Source: Gonapodya prolifera JEL478 (lineage: Eukaryota > Monoblepharomycota > Monoblepharidomycetes > Monoblepharidales > Gonapodyaceae). From it: DNA of 64,000 nt. The notes under the pieces are model-generated. The model did no database searches. It had not been told where the DNA came from and was given only the letters and a program-made list of their open reading frames with translations. Position 1 is the stretch's first letter. Each line of letters begins with the position of its first letter. Positions 44,236-55,800 of the stretch are shown here, piece by piece. Location: NCBI GenBank assembly GCA_001574975.1, contig KQ965746.1, positions 319,812 through 383,811 on the forward strand. The letters are read 5' to 3'. A program made the position numbers and the translations under genes.

Positions 44236-47200
44236 TCATTTAGAAAGCGTGGCAATAACGTAAGAACGCCATTGACACACTTTCAACTCAACATGGCTGG
44301 GTGTCCGGGTGCCCAGCTCCCCAACAAGGGTAGGGATCGGTATTTGTAGAGGTAGATTGTAACATGCCAAGTCTCTCGTGGCAAACGGGCTTCTGGGCAG
44401 CGAAGCATCCAATGTGTCGCCTCGCAAATAGAGATCAGATGCTCCTTGACTCCGAGATATAAAAGACATATGTCGCGACTGATGACGTGACGGCTGTGGA
44501 ATGGGGTCAACTGAATCCACTACGTCTCCAGGAAAAGCATCCCCTTGAGCAGGGATCACTCCAAGGGACGACTTCGAGGAAAATGACATATGACGTGCTT
44601 GCAAATGTTTACGACGACTGGGAGAAGGGACCTTGGGGACATCCGAAGAGGTATTAGGTTTGTTGCTTCCAACACTCGAATTACCGCTGATTTTGACTGG
44701 TACGCGCAATAGGTTTTGCGGATTTTCGGTCGGTCGTTGTGAGTCTACGTCCAGAGAGTTCGACTCCCGATAAAGCGAAAGTACTGGGACTCCCAGGGCA
44801 GCAGAGGCCACCAGCTCCGAAATGGTAGTCAGGTGTTCTTCGGGTTGAGAGTCTTCTTTTACCTCTGGTTCTGGCTCGACAGTTTCCTTTTCAAACAAGA
44901 AAAGATGAGGGACTAAGCCATTCAAACTGGCATTGGGCAGTTTGGAGGATCTCGGAGCTATGAGCTGCGGTCTTTGAGTAGTCAAGGCAAGGGGAGGCTC
45001 CTTATCCTTTTGGGGAGGTGTTCCGCGAGTTGGGAGGAGCTGTGGTAATGCAGTGGCCGTGATAGTTGGAACTTCATCTGCCCCAACTTTTGGAAGTGGA
45101 GTTCCACGAGTGGCCGCTGTCCGCATAAATGACAGTCCCTTTTTCGAGTCCAAGCGGGAATGATTTGACGTTGTCGCGACCGCAGCAACTTTGGGTGCAG
45201 TCGAAGTCATTGCAACGCTCGGGTCATTTGCATCAGTTTTTTCGTCTGCGAGTGCCAAGTTTATCGTCTCAGGCGGGTTGAGAGCTGGTGACGTTTCTGT
45301 ATCGTGTCCTAACGCAGCATCCTCGTGCAACGTTTCAGCACTCTGCGATGGTTGTACTGGCGAGGCTCTGTTTGAGATGGAAACATTTGTCCCTCGATCT
45401 TCGAAACGATTGCCCATTTCAACGGTTTTCGAATCCCTCACGAGTGACGTCTCGTCTGCTGATGTGACTTCGATGACAGGTTCCTGGGATCCGAGGGAGA
45501 TCTGCTTGAGCGCCTTTTGTGTAAGCTCAGTGAACCGCTTCTTGGCCCGTTTCGGGTGTAGTCCAGACAATCGAAGTTTCTTGCGAGCGTCTTTTTCGGC
45601 TAGCTTCATATGCTTTCTACGCATCTGGTATACCGCATGAGAAAGCAATACTGCTGGACGTCGACGCAAAACCTACAATCTTTGCATGCTGATTAGCTTC
45701 CCAGCGGCGCAAAAGGTGGGAAAACTGGAACGTGATCATTGTCAGAGGGAATGCGATGACAAATCTAAGAGTGTTTGAATAGAATCAAGGATTCGAATGG
45801 GCCCCAATTGGTCGCGATAAAACGCACAATGAAGATACAATTGCGAGAGACGCGGCAGTCTTCCCTAGTGGTGTTTTCGGTGTTACATCGCCGTATCCGA
45901 TCTGAAGGAGGAGTTGAAATGGGTTTGTCTTCAATGACAACTGGAATATTACTTACTGTGGTGAGTGTGACAAGAGTGAACCAGAACGTATGCGGAATAG
46001 ATTGGAACGCTGATATGGAGTTGTCTTCAACGTAATACCAGTACCCTTCCTGATAGTACTCTCCCGTTTGCTCCGCGTAGTAGATAAGTGTGCTGAAAAA
46101 CGCCACGATCGTAACCAAAGCGTACAACAACGCGAGGATTCCGTTCCTGGATTCTACAAGCGCGGAGAGGAGTAGTTGAATCTTTCCACTAGAGCAAAGG
46201 GACTTCAAACTTTCGACATTTGCAATTGCGCTGAAATAATATCACACCTTTTACCCGCTATCCGAAACAATCGAAATACTCGCATCAGCCGAAGCACTCT
46301 GAGGGTCGCGAGCCCCGTAACGCCGACCGAGTTGTGAAGGGGGTCTGCTCCCACGCTGATGACATACAGAAGCTCCCCCCATATCGGCAGTGTGGCCAAG
46401 AGATCAATTACGAACCACCACGAGAGCACTTCCCACACTGATGCCTGGCTTGTTAGCGAGGTTGAGTTGATTCAGGTTGAGAAAACCCCGACTAGACGTA
46501 CCATCCCCAGCAAATTCAAACAGATTTCGACGGTAAACAATACACCACAGGTCATTTCGATGAAAAAGAAGGCAACATGCGCTTTATCTGAAACCTCTAA
46601 GCTCGGCAGTGTCGCAAGACACTGTTGTCCCAGTTCAACTTCACTCTCAGTTCACATGCAAAATCGCAGGACTGTTACGCACCATCGATACTGTGCTCAC
46701 TATCACGGTCGTCATGAAAATCCAGCTGAAAATTTGCGCCCACCGACTGCTCTTGTGATCTCGCATAAACGATCGGACGTCTTTTCGCCACATGGGGAGT
46801 CTGCGCGCCTTTTCTTCTATCTGCAGCTCTCTCAAGGATTTATTTCCTCCAAGGTTTCGTTGATGGACGTGTGGCTCAGAGACGCTTGAAGTGAAATTTC
46901 CCGCAAACCTTCCTCCCGTCCGTGTGACGCCGAACGATTCTGCCTGACTGCCCGCCCAATCTGTTTCCGTGTTTGTCGGGTAGTCTGGAAAGCCGAAAAT
47001 TCCTCCTCCTCCTCCCCAAGGCGTGCCATACGGGTCAAAGGACGAGTACTCCGATTGCGATCCGGTAGCACTTGCGGACTCGGTTCTTCGAGGAGGGCCA
47101 CTGAGCCCCCGTTCCTCCCCATCAGTGTCCACATCTTCGATCTCGCTCTGCGCAGATTCCTTCGAATCTTCTTGGGAACCCAGAGCAAAGCCATCAATGT

Positions 47201-47730
47201 CAGAGCCGTCGGTGTAGTTCCCCGTTTGTTCGTCTTCCCAAGTGATTGACCGACTCAAGGGAAGTCCCGATTCTTGTGCCACGACGACACCATCAAGCAC
47301 GAGCGCTTTCACCTTGGAGGACGTGCGTCGACGTTCTCCCGCATTTCCCTCCCTTGCCACTTTGGGAAGCGATTCCGGTTGGGTTGCAACGCGAGAAGTT
47401 CGTTTTGAGTCAGATTGAGCGGTGAGAGGTGTTTTGAGGCCCTCAGAGCCGTCCAGTAGCGACGGATCGGAAGTGACACCTGGCCGTAAATCGCCTGCCA
47501 GGAGTTTCAAAGCTCAAATCCACACCAAGCCACAAATGGCTCTTTCACCACATACTATGCGACATAACGACCGGTCCTACGAACCCCGGTCCACCAACCC
47601 AGACAACATCGTGTTGGCGAGAGGAACGACTTCCCTGCGATCGCCGACGTCCTCGCCGCCGTTTTTCGATCTCGTCGATGTTTTCGCTGTCAATCTCTTC
47701 TTCAGCGACGGCTCCAAGAATTGCTTCCAT
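44236..47730 (-). CDS. Voltage-gated K+ channel (Kv-like, six-segment)
   Basis: Plasma-membrane K+ channel subunit, expected to work as a tetramer. Eight exons: 47730-47556, 47494-46683, 46621-46502, 46444-46248, 46188-45957, 45901-45828, 45764-45677, 45624-44236 (1028 aa). S1 IFSWIFMTTVIVSTVSM joins CLATLPSLE as in Kv proteins; S2 HVAFFFIEMTCGVLF; S4 sensor TLRVLRLMRVFRLFRIAG with five Arg at every third place; pore FWFTLVTLTT joined across an intron to IGYGDVTPKT (filter GYGD); S6 SSLFVIAFPLTMITFQF. I see no T1 tetramerisation domain in the Ser/Gly/Asp-rich N-terminus and no cyclic-nucleotide domain in the 470-residue C-terminus, which starts with a Lys/Arg-rich linker. Confidence 0.9.
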
Positions 47731-48132
47731 CAGAGCTCGAGGATTGTGTGTCTTGGCACGTGGGACTCCCGGCCATTCTCATTTTACAGTTTTGGTAAAG
47801 TGAAAAGCTATAAATATATTTATGCGTCCAATGGAGCGCAGAGCACCATTACGGCAGAGCACCATCACATACGCTCTTCCCAAACCGCTTGAACCCATAT
47901 TCTCACCGCGAAGATTCACAGATCCGTTTGCAATCTAAACAAAAAATCGGTATTCCGTTTGGGATCCTAAAAACACACGAGGGGAAAATTCATTGGTGAA
48001 TGCGCATCAGGAAACGCAACACGGCCAGGCAGCTGAAGAAATTAATTCGTGCAAATTGCCGGAAGCGCAAGGTTTCATACGGGACGGAAAGCTTCAACGC
48101 GCAAATTGCACTAACTCGTTTGGATTACCATG

Positions 48133-48425
48133 TTGGCACCCGTGTCAATCATTCGCTTCCCATTGGAAAAGGTGAACCCAAAAAGGCAGTAACGCCCCCA
48201 GTTTTTGAGATGAATAACAAACTCTTTGTGGGTTATACGCATCACGAGGTGCGGGAGGAAGAGTTTTACATGTAAATACGTTGAACAATTCGGCACTGTG
48301 AGTTATGTTGCAAATAGACAGTGATTCACCGATCGACGAAATAACCTGTACATACACGCATAGAATCCCATGTGACGGAAGCAACATTGGTCTTTCTGCG
48401 ATTGATTAGGGACACTCTCAGGTGG
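48133..48425 (+). pseudogene. Broken genomic copy of part of the hnRNP-like gene
   Basis: Closely matches 42452-42722 of the two-RRM gene: the end of its fourth intron, the whole fifth exon (MNNKLFVGYTHHEV against MNNKIFVGGVHHEV), the fifth intron and the first bases of the sixth exon. Because introns are included, it arose from DNA, not from a processed mRNA. It is broken: the exon frame ends in a stop after EEEFYM, a short insertion separates the homologous segments, and the acceptor of the second intron reads CCATG instead of TCAG. Weaker similarity may start earlier (about 48030). Confidence 0.8.
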
Positions 48426-48672
48426 AGGTTGGTTGATCCGGAGCGGCAAGGTTTGCCCGAGGTGGACTTTTTTCGATTGATCGAATTCGAGAGAGTCGAG
48501 GCCGAGGAGTACTTGCAGTAGCCAGGAAATCATTCCTCTCGCGTCTTCGAATTACCTCGCAGGTGAGACAAACTGGGACTTTCGTTGCCCTCGCGTGGCG
48601 CCAGGCCTGAATCTCTGGATTTCTCCGACAAACAAAGCAAGAAGCCACAAAGAGATCCGGAACCGTTCCACA

Positions 48673-50073
48673 ATGTCGAGGGACTTACTGAACGGCCTCG
48701 ATGACGCACTCTTTCTGGGCGCTCCCCCGGCGGACCTCGTACCTGCCACCCGGAAGGCGCGCCGCCCAAAGGTTAGCCGTGGAACCGACGCGGGAAGGCC
48801 AAAGCGATATCGCTGCACATACCCCGACTGCGCCAAGCAGTTTTCCACCGGGTTAGTTCCGAAAACGGCGGGATCGATGTTGTAATGGTCCCGAACTTCC
48901 ACCCGGGCCTGGACCCCATGTTTTCTCTTACTGACGAGTCTTTCAATTACGTAGAGGGCATTTAACGCGCCATGTTAAAACCTTTCATTCCTTGGAAAGA
49001 CCTTTTGCGTGTGGAGTTGGGGATTGTCCCGCCAGGTTTTCAAGACATGTGAGTTGGACCCCGAAACGGAGGTACATTTGCAACATTGCATGGTTAAACA
49101 TACCAAACCATCTTCCATACGCTAGGACAACTGTCGCCAACATCGCAAGATCCATTTTCGAAATTCTGTTGGAGGAGAAGAAGGAACACCAAATTTGATT
49201 GAGAGTCGCCCACCAAAGACCTTACCGGAGCAACGAAAGGGTCCCGAATCGCCCAGTCGCGTGTCTTTGCGAGCGCGGATAAGCCGTCCGAAATACGTTG
49301 CGGAGTCATCGAGTGACACTGACGAGGGCGAAGGCGAATCGGATGCCTTGACGGAGGACACTGCAGTCGCCTCGCCTGGTTCCGTGAAATCCAAAAGCAA
49401 GAAGGCGCTTCAGAAACGAACGTCGGACCTTCCTCTTGGAGAGGTTCCTACTTTACCTACTCCGGTGGATTCGGGATCTCCGGCACCATCGGACCATTCG
49501 CACGAGACCGCTCTCTTTCCAACCCACCCCGATGTGGAAAGCGCTTGGCAGAATATAAAGCATCCAGCCGTTAGTACCGGCTCCCCAATGGGGTCGTACA
49601 TCACCGTCCAGCATGACCAAAACCCAACCACATATGAGGGTCCATCTCTATCGTCACCGGTGGTTCGATCATCAAGTGATCTTTCTCCTCAACCTCCATC
49701 TCTCACGTTCCCAGGCGCCGTCAATGAACAGCATCCCATGCAATTTCAGTTTTTCCAATTTCCACATCTCCCACTCTCACACATGTTTCCTGTTGCTTAC
49801 CAAGGACAACAAGGATATCCCCACCACACCACTTCACCGGAATCTATGTTCTCAACCTACCAACTCCCTCATCAGTCTCAGTACTTCCCAATCTACTCCA
49901 ACGCACTCGTTTCGCCAACCTTATCTAATGTAGCTCTCCAGGCGGGGCAGGCACCGTTTGTGAACAACACCTGGCCGTTCGGTGTGACGCAGCAGCCCGA
50001 TAATTACTATGGGGCTGGGGCTGGAGCGAGAAGCGAATTCCCAGAAACAGTCAGGCTCGAGGGCTGGAATTAA
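48673..50073 (+). CDS. C2H2 zinc-finger transcription factor, two fingers
   Basis: Three exons (48673-48851, 48955-49048, 49126-50073), 406 aa. Finger 1 CTYPDCAKQFSTGGHLTRH and finger 2 CGVGDCPARFSRHDNCRQH, each split by an intron and joined by the linker SLERPF; the pair resembles Msn2/AZF-type fingers that bind short GC-rich sites. The remaining 290 residues are Ser/Pro/Gln/Tyr-rich with no domain and may hold activation segments. Upstream lies the broken hnRNP copy. The target genes cannot be told. Confidence 0.88.
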
Positions 50074-50401
50074 TCACGGGCAGCTGGACGCCGGACGCCT
50101 GACGGGGCTTCCAAGATACGATACCCTGTGTTTGGACGTTGATGTTGTGCTTTCACACAAATTTACCCCACTGTAGATCTTCGTAGTATTGCGTATTGCA
50201 ATAATCTTTTGGCGCGTAATTCGGGGTGGGGTCTAAGTAATGCAGTTAAAGAATCTCGTTCTGTAATAAATGAGTAATTTTCGCATCCATCGGGCAGCCT
50301 TCGCATTATTCATTTGCACTCTCCTTCTTCTGGCGAGTGACCGACCAACGAACCACTCCAGAGAATCCTAGCCATCCAAGAACCACACATGACCAGCCAC
50401 G
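50074..50401. other. Intergenic, GNAT promoter region
   Basis: 328 bp between two plus-strand genes. A possible poly(A) signal AATAAA lies at about 50264. No gene is seen. Confidence 0.4.
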
Positions 50402-51162
50402 ATGCCACCGCTACTGAAAATAACACAGCTAGAAAGTTTTCCCTTGGAAATATTTCATCGTCTAGCGTCGGGATTCACTTCACGGTTGTGCTACGACGTT
50501 GAACGGACCATCAGCGAGGAGAACTATTCTTTCCGCATCACGCTACGTGAGCTTACAGAACCGTACACCGAGAGTTTTGTCCACAGACCTGGGACGATGG
50601 AGTACTACAGGGAGATCGTGGGAGATGGCACTGGCAATTGCTTTACTGTTGTTCTGGACAAAGACTTCCTCGAATGGAAAAAGGGAGATGTGTGCGCCAT
50701 CGCTGTGTGTGCGAACGAGTCGTGGAATGGGACTCAAATTCTGTGGGAGGTGAGTGTTCACAAACCAGTGTGTTTTGGTCGCTAATGACTCATCCTCGTC
50801 TACATACGTCCAGTTTCACGTTCACCCAGACTTTCAGGGTCAAGGTATTGGGCGACAACTCATGGATCACATTTGTGACATTGCGAGGAAGCAGGGATTG
50901 ACTCGGCTGGAAGTTGAAACCAAAAACCGCAACGTTGGTGGGTCGTAACGATATCCTGGCTCGCACTACTTCGACTTCAGTATTGCGAATCTATTTTTAT
51001 TGTTGAAAGGTGCCATCCGGTTTTACAAACGCATGGGCTTCGAGTTGGAAAAATTCGACCTCACATTCTACACGAACAATGATTTTGCCAACGGCGATGT
51101 CGCGTTCTTTTTGAAGAAGAGACTTGTGGATGGCCCAACGCCAAGCAGGGATGGCGCGTAAA
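50402..51162 (+). CDS. GNAT-family N-acetyltransferase
   Basis: Three exons (50402-50749, 50814-50937, 51011-51162), 207 aa. The acetyl-CoA-binding motif is FHVHPDFQGQGIGRQLM (Q-x-x-G-x-G type), followed by LEVETKNRNVGAIRFYKRMGF, the usual strand-helix-strand of the fold. The substrate cannot be told; N-terminal, polyamine or small-molecule acetylation are all possible. The second intron uses the donor GTGGGT. Confidence 0.85.
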
Positions 51163-51513
51163 TCTCCAATAACGCTGTCAAGCGACAGAGCCTTATTATG
51201 GACGCGTTAGGAACTGTGTAATGGACAATTGAATAGAACTCCAATAATTACAATTTTGATATTGCTTTGTGTTTCCTCTTACATGTATCATTTCCACTAT
51301 TCGACCATTTCGGAAACTGTCCCCCTTGCATGATGATCACGAAAGTCAAGCCATGTCCGAGCTCAATTGATTTAAGATGGTTCATGTGTCCAGAAAGCCA
51401 ACCATAAATAGATATTGTCATCTCGCCATTTCTAGTTTTTGGCAAGTTCAAACTCGTGACCAAAGACACCTTGCAAACACCCGGACGTCCCTTTCCAACA
51501 TCGAGGAGCAACG
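51163..51513. other. Intergenic, eS24 promoter and 5' UTR
   Basis: 351 bp upstream of the eS24 start. Short pyrimidine-rich stretches, no gene seen. Confidence 0.4.
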
Positions 51514-52633
51514 ATGGTGCGTTGGCGTCGTTCCGATGAAAGAATGGTCTCCGCCAAGCAGGACGATGGAGGTTTCGAGTTTGGGGGAGGTCGGGAACGG
51601 ATGGATGGATGGATGGATGGGTTGGACGGTCCTCGCATCACCAACCCACGAAATCAGAAAGCACGACAAAGCCGCACAGGATATTCGAGAGACCAACTGG
51701 AGCGGCGCAGACGTGGTGCAAATCTGCCGTTGTCTCTCGAAGCAGAATTCGAGTCTTGTGCAGACATGGAGGTTCACGCGAATCTCAAACACTTTCTCGG
51801 GGACATTGAAACGACTGTGACGTTACGAATCTTTCGGACTCCGTGCTTGAGTCATAACGTTGCGCTGACAATATCTGCCTTCCTCTACTCGCCCACACTC
51901 ACCTACTTTTCACAACCATTCGACTGACACGATCACAATGGAATAATTTCAGGCCGAAGCTGCTACCATCCGAACCCGGCATTTCCTGACCAACAAGCTT
52001 CTGAACCGGAAGCAGTTCATCATCGATGTCATCCACCCTGGACGACCCAACGTCTCCAAGGACGAAATCAGGGAGAAGCTGGGTGAGATGTACAAATCCA
52101 ACAAGGAGGTAAGTTGCGAACACCGACGTGATGTCCTGGAAGTACGATGGCGGAAGGCGATGTTGTTGGTGGAATCGATCGAACGGTTCCAAGTTTTGCC
52201 TTCAAATTGCGAATATTACTGAGCTTCAACTCCATCTACTTTGCAGAACATCGTTGTTTTCCACTTCCGCACAGCTTTCGGTGGGGGCAAGTCCACTGGA
52301 TTCGGTCTCATTTACGACACTCTCGACGACCTGAAGAAGTTCGAGCCCAAATACCGACAGCAGAGAGTGAGTTATCTATTATGGGATGCTGTTTATGGAA
52401 TATCGAAAGCACGGAGGACGAATAATCGGGACCTTTTTCTTTTTCGTGAAACTGGTTCATGTCTCTGCGTTCTTGACTGACCCCTTTTTCTCTTTCCGCA
52501 GCTTGGATTGATCAAGATCGAGCGCACGTCTCGCAAGCAAAAGAAGGAGCGTAAAAACCGTGCTAAGAAATTCCGTGGTGCCAAGAAGGCGAAGGCGGCC
52601 AGTGCGGCGAAGGAGAAGGGCAAGAAGAAGTAG
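51514..52633 (+). CDS. RPS24: 40S ribosomal protein eS24
   Basis: Four exons: 51514-51516 (the ATG alone), 51953-52108, 52247-52366, 52502-52633 (136 aa, normal length). Family motifs: [55 protein letters not shown] and [11 protein letters not shown] with a Lys/Ala-rich tail. Three introns of 436, 138 and 135 nt are longer than most here, as often in ribosomal protein genes. The first intron holds a GGAT microsatellite (51598-51620) and happens to have an open frame of 137 codons from the same ATG, which would be read if it were retained. Confidence 0.95.
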
Positions 52634-52880
52634 ACGGTGTGATAGCGCAGGGTCGGATGGGCGTCTGGATGCAAGGTTGTGGATTATGGTGTACATGCTT
52701 TTGTACCTCTGCGCGGGCCCTTGACGCACGTTTCTCGCTGAACGAGCAGACGGCGGCCAGCAAGCTGGTAGTGATAGGCAATATCATGCAAATAATTGCG
52801 ATAAAGACCGGGAGTTCATGGTCCCAAGAAAGTGTTGACCAACAGTCAGCGTGAGGCACAGCGCGCAGAACTCCGATCAA

Positions 52881-55800
52881 ATGTCGGAATCCGATGCAGA
52901 CCTGAGGTCTGCTCTCATAAAAACTACGAGCAAGCAGAAACTTAAGACCCGCGTTGCGAAGCCGCCGGACACGGACACACTCAAAACATTATGGGAGGAG
53001 TGTGAAGGTGAGACGAATGAGAAACTTTGGGAAACAAGCAGACACTGAATCTCTTCGCTTTGGACGCACAGCATCTCTAAAGTCTCTCATCAACGTAGCG
53101 CAGCCGACCTCTGAACGGCCAAGACCTCTTATCGCGCCAATTGTAACCATTGCCTTTGATGTTCAAACAGCCGTCGAAAAGCTCGAGCCACGGCTCAAAG
53201 AAGTACAAAAATCCGGACTAGCCTCAAAACAAGCGAGTGATGTGGCCATGATTTGGGAAAAACTCGATGAGCATGGTGTGAGGTCATCGAACACTATTCC
53301 CACAAGACCTTTCGCTGAAAATAGAATCCTTCCCCAAGGTGAAAGTATTCAACATGGCAATTAGTCTGAAGAATGTATACGATGACAAAATTTCTGGCAA
53401 AGAAGTCGGGCAGGAGGAGAAACTACTAGTTGCGAAAAGTGAGTCTGAGAAGCTCCCAAAACGATCCGAGCAATATTCATAATATCATGTTTGCTGCCTC
53501 AAACCTGTTCATTCAGTTCGAGCACTGGGATTCGCTCTTATTCGGATGTCCACTGCGCAGTCCGGGATTAAAAGCATGTTTCCATCCTCTTGTTATCATA
53601 TCATGCGTTTCACAATTTGCATGACCACAGATTTTCTCAAGCTTTTTCATCTCTCTTCAAAAGTTTGTCGGTCTTGGCTGGAAGCAAGCGAGCTTCACAA
53701 TGCCCAACTAGTTGCCGAGATTACGGATACATACATGGTGCGACTAACCGAATCTCTCAAAGACGAAGAACATTTCGGGGCAGGTAAAAATGTTGTCGAA
53801 GTCGCAACAGTTGCGCGAGCGCGGGCGCATTACTTGTTGACGAAAGTTGAGCTCATGAACAAACGAGGAAATGAGGGACTTGCGATTGTGCTAGCGCGCC
53901 AGATCCTCAACAAGGATCTTGCCCCTCACCTTCGAGAAAGGGAAGTAAGTACAAAAAGACTCCCTTTGTTACTGCCGCAGATTTCATGTCCGGCTCAGAT
54001 TGAGACACTTGCGCATCTCTGTCATGAAATCGGAAGTGAGCGGATTCGTTCATCTGCGTATGCAGACGCTGCCCAAGTGAGTCAGTGTAATGTGGGTGCT
54101 GTATGTTCAAAACACCAAACGAAACTAACATCTTGTCACAGTGGTTTCGAATCGCCCACGATGCCTTATGTGTGGATGAATCCGGATTCGAAAAGAAGCA
54201 GAAGAAAAAGCTGAGGGTGAGAAGATCAGCAGTATGCTACAGCTTTGCCTTTCACACTTCACCCATCAGGCCGCGATTCTTCGAAGTCTCGCAAGTGCGC
54301 TATACTATTTAGGAGAAGAAACCAACATGGCAATGGCCGAAAACTGTGCTGATCACGCGATAGAGGTGAGAAACCACAGCTGACTGAGACAGAAAGCGAA
54401 CAACACCAAACAATTTTTTTCATGCACAGCTTGAACCAATACTCCCGATATACGTACTCAAGTTAAAAATACTTCATCGACTTTCGACTCAAGAGAATCC
54501 AGTCGTGTCGAAGGATGAGGCGTCTCGTCGGGCTGAGAGTGCCGCTAAAGAAGCATTAGAACGATGTCCACTATCAACGAATGAGGACAGTAACGGGTAA
54601 GAGCTGATCTGTGCGCCATAATAATCTTGGACTTGAAAACGAACGTTTGTAGGCTACTCTCGCTGGTCCATTCTTCTTTCAAGCTCATGCCCAGTTCAAC
54701 CGCTCTGTCGCTGTTAGATCGCGCAGTAACACGAGCGATCGCTTTTGCTGGACTTGGAGGATCTGAAACTGTCGATCGAATGGTCTGCGCAAAATTGCAG
54801 ATTTGCGAGACTATAGGTATGGGGGAAGAAATTGCGAAGGCAATAGGAAGTACCCTGCGCGGTGAGGCTTAATTGGGAGCCGAGGATACCTATATGCGGA
54901 TTATAAGACTTACCTTTTCGTCGAACAGGGACGACATTAACAGTGCAGGGAAGGTCCGCAACCTTGGTGCGTTTGGTTACAATTCGGGACCAAACACCAC
55001 GTCTGACACCTTTCGAAGATGGTACTATGCACAGCAGGCGATAAATGCTTGACTCAAAACTTGTTTGCAAAAGCGGCTGAATGGTACGAGCTAGCGCAAA
55101 CGCTCGCAGGTTCTGGTACCGTCGGCTCTTCCGAAGACCGCAAAACGGCGGCGACCCTCCAAAGGTGATGGTCATATGACTTATTGACGCTGCAATCCAC
55201 AGCAAATAGTATAACTTTCTGACTTCCCAGGAAACTCGCCTTGGCATATCAACGCACGAAGAGGTTCTCGATGGCACGGGTCGCAGCAGCTCGAGCACAG
55301 GAACTTGAACCGGGGGCTGCAACAAACTATCTCATAATGTTGGAACTGTGTCTTGATATGAAGCTGTCGGAAGAAGGTGCGTACCCTTGGCACGATAGGA
55401 ACTCTGACGTCAGTGATCTTTGTTTTTAGCTATACAATTGGTGAAGCAAGTGGCAGCAACTGCCTTTGCGGATCCTAACGCCAAAGCAGAGCTCTTGGTA
55501 GCAATGGCGGTATGGTTTGATTCTTCGGATTCATGAAACTTTATTTTACCCAACATCTTATCCATTCAGAATATCTCTTACACACGCAACGACAAGCGCC
55601 TCTTAAGTGCTATTCTCGAAACAATGATGGATGCCTGTGAGGTGCCATCGACCATGATTACTACCGAGGCATCTCTGGCCCTCTACCGGTGCATGATTCG
55701 GCTGGGCAAACAAACGCAAGGAGAAAAGGACGATGGTTCCAAAGGCGGAAAATCAGTGGAAATGCTCCAGTGAGTTGCAGAATATCGGAACGTTGGTATG

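Noticed and set aside
46445-46501. Donor GTCTAG with acceptor ATCAG in the K+ channel
   Set aside because: The consensus donor GTACGT with the GCCAG acceptor keeps phase and gives a smooth S2-S3 linker.
51514-51927. 137-codon open frame from the eS24 start
   Set aside because: It lies within the first intron of eS24; the splice sites, phase and family sequence make the spliced form clear, and the frame has no family motif.
52109-52246. Possible intronic C/D snoRNA in eS24 (GTGATGT near 52128, ACTGA near 52216)
   Set aside because: The C box has a mismatch, the flanks do not form a terminal stem, and no D' or C' box is convincing.
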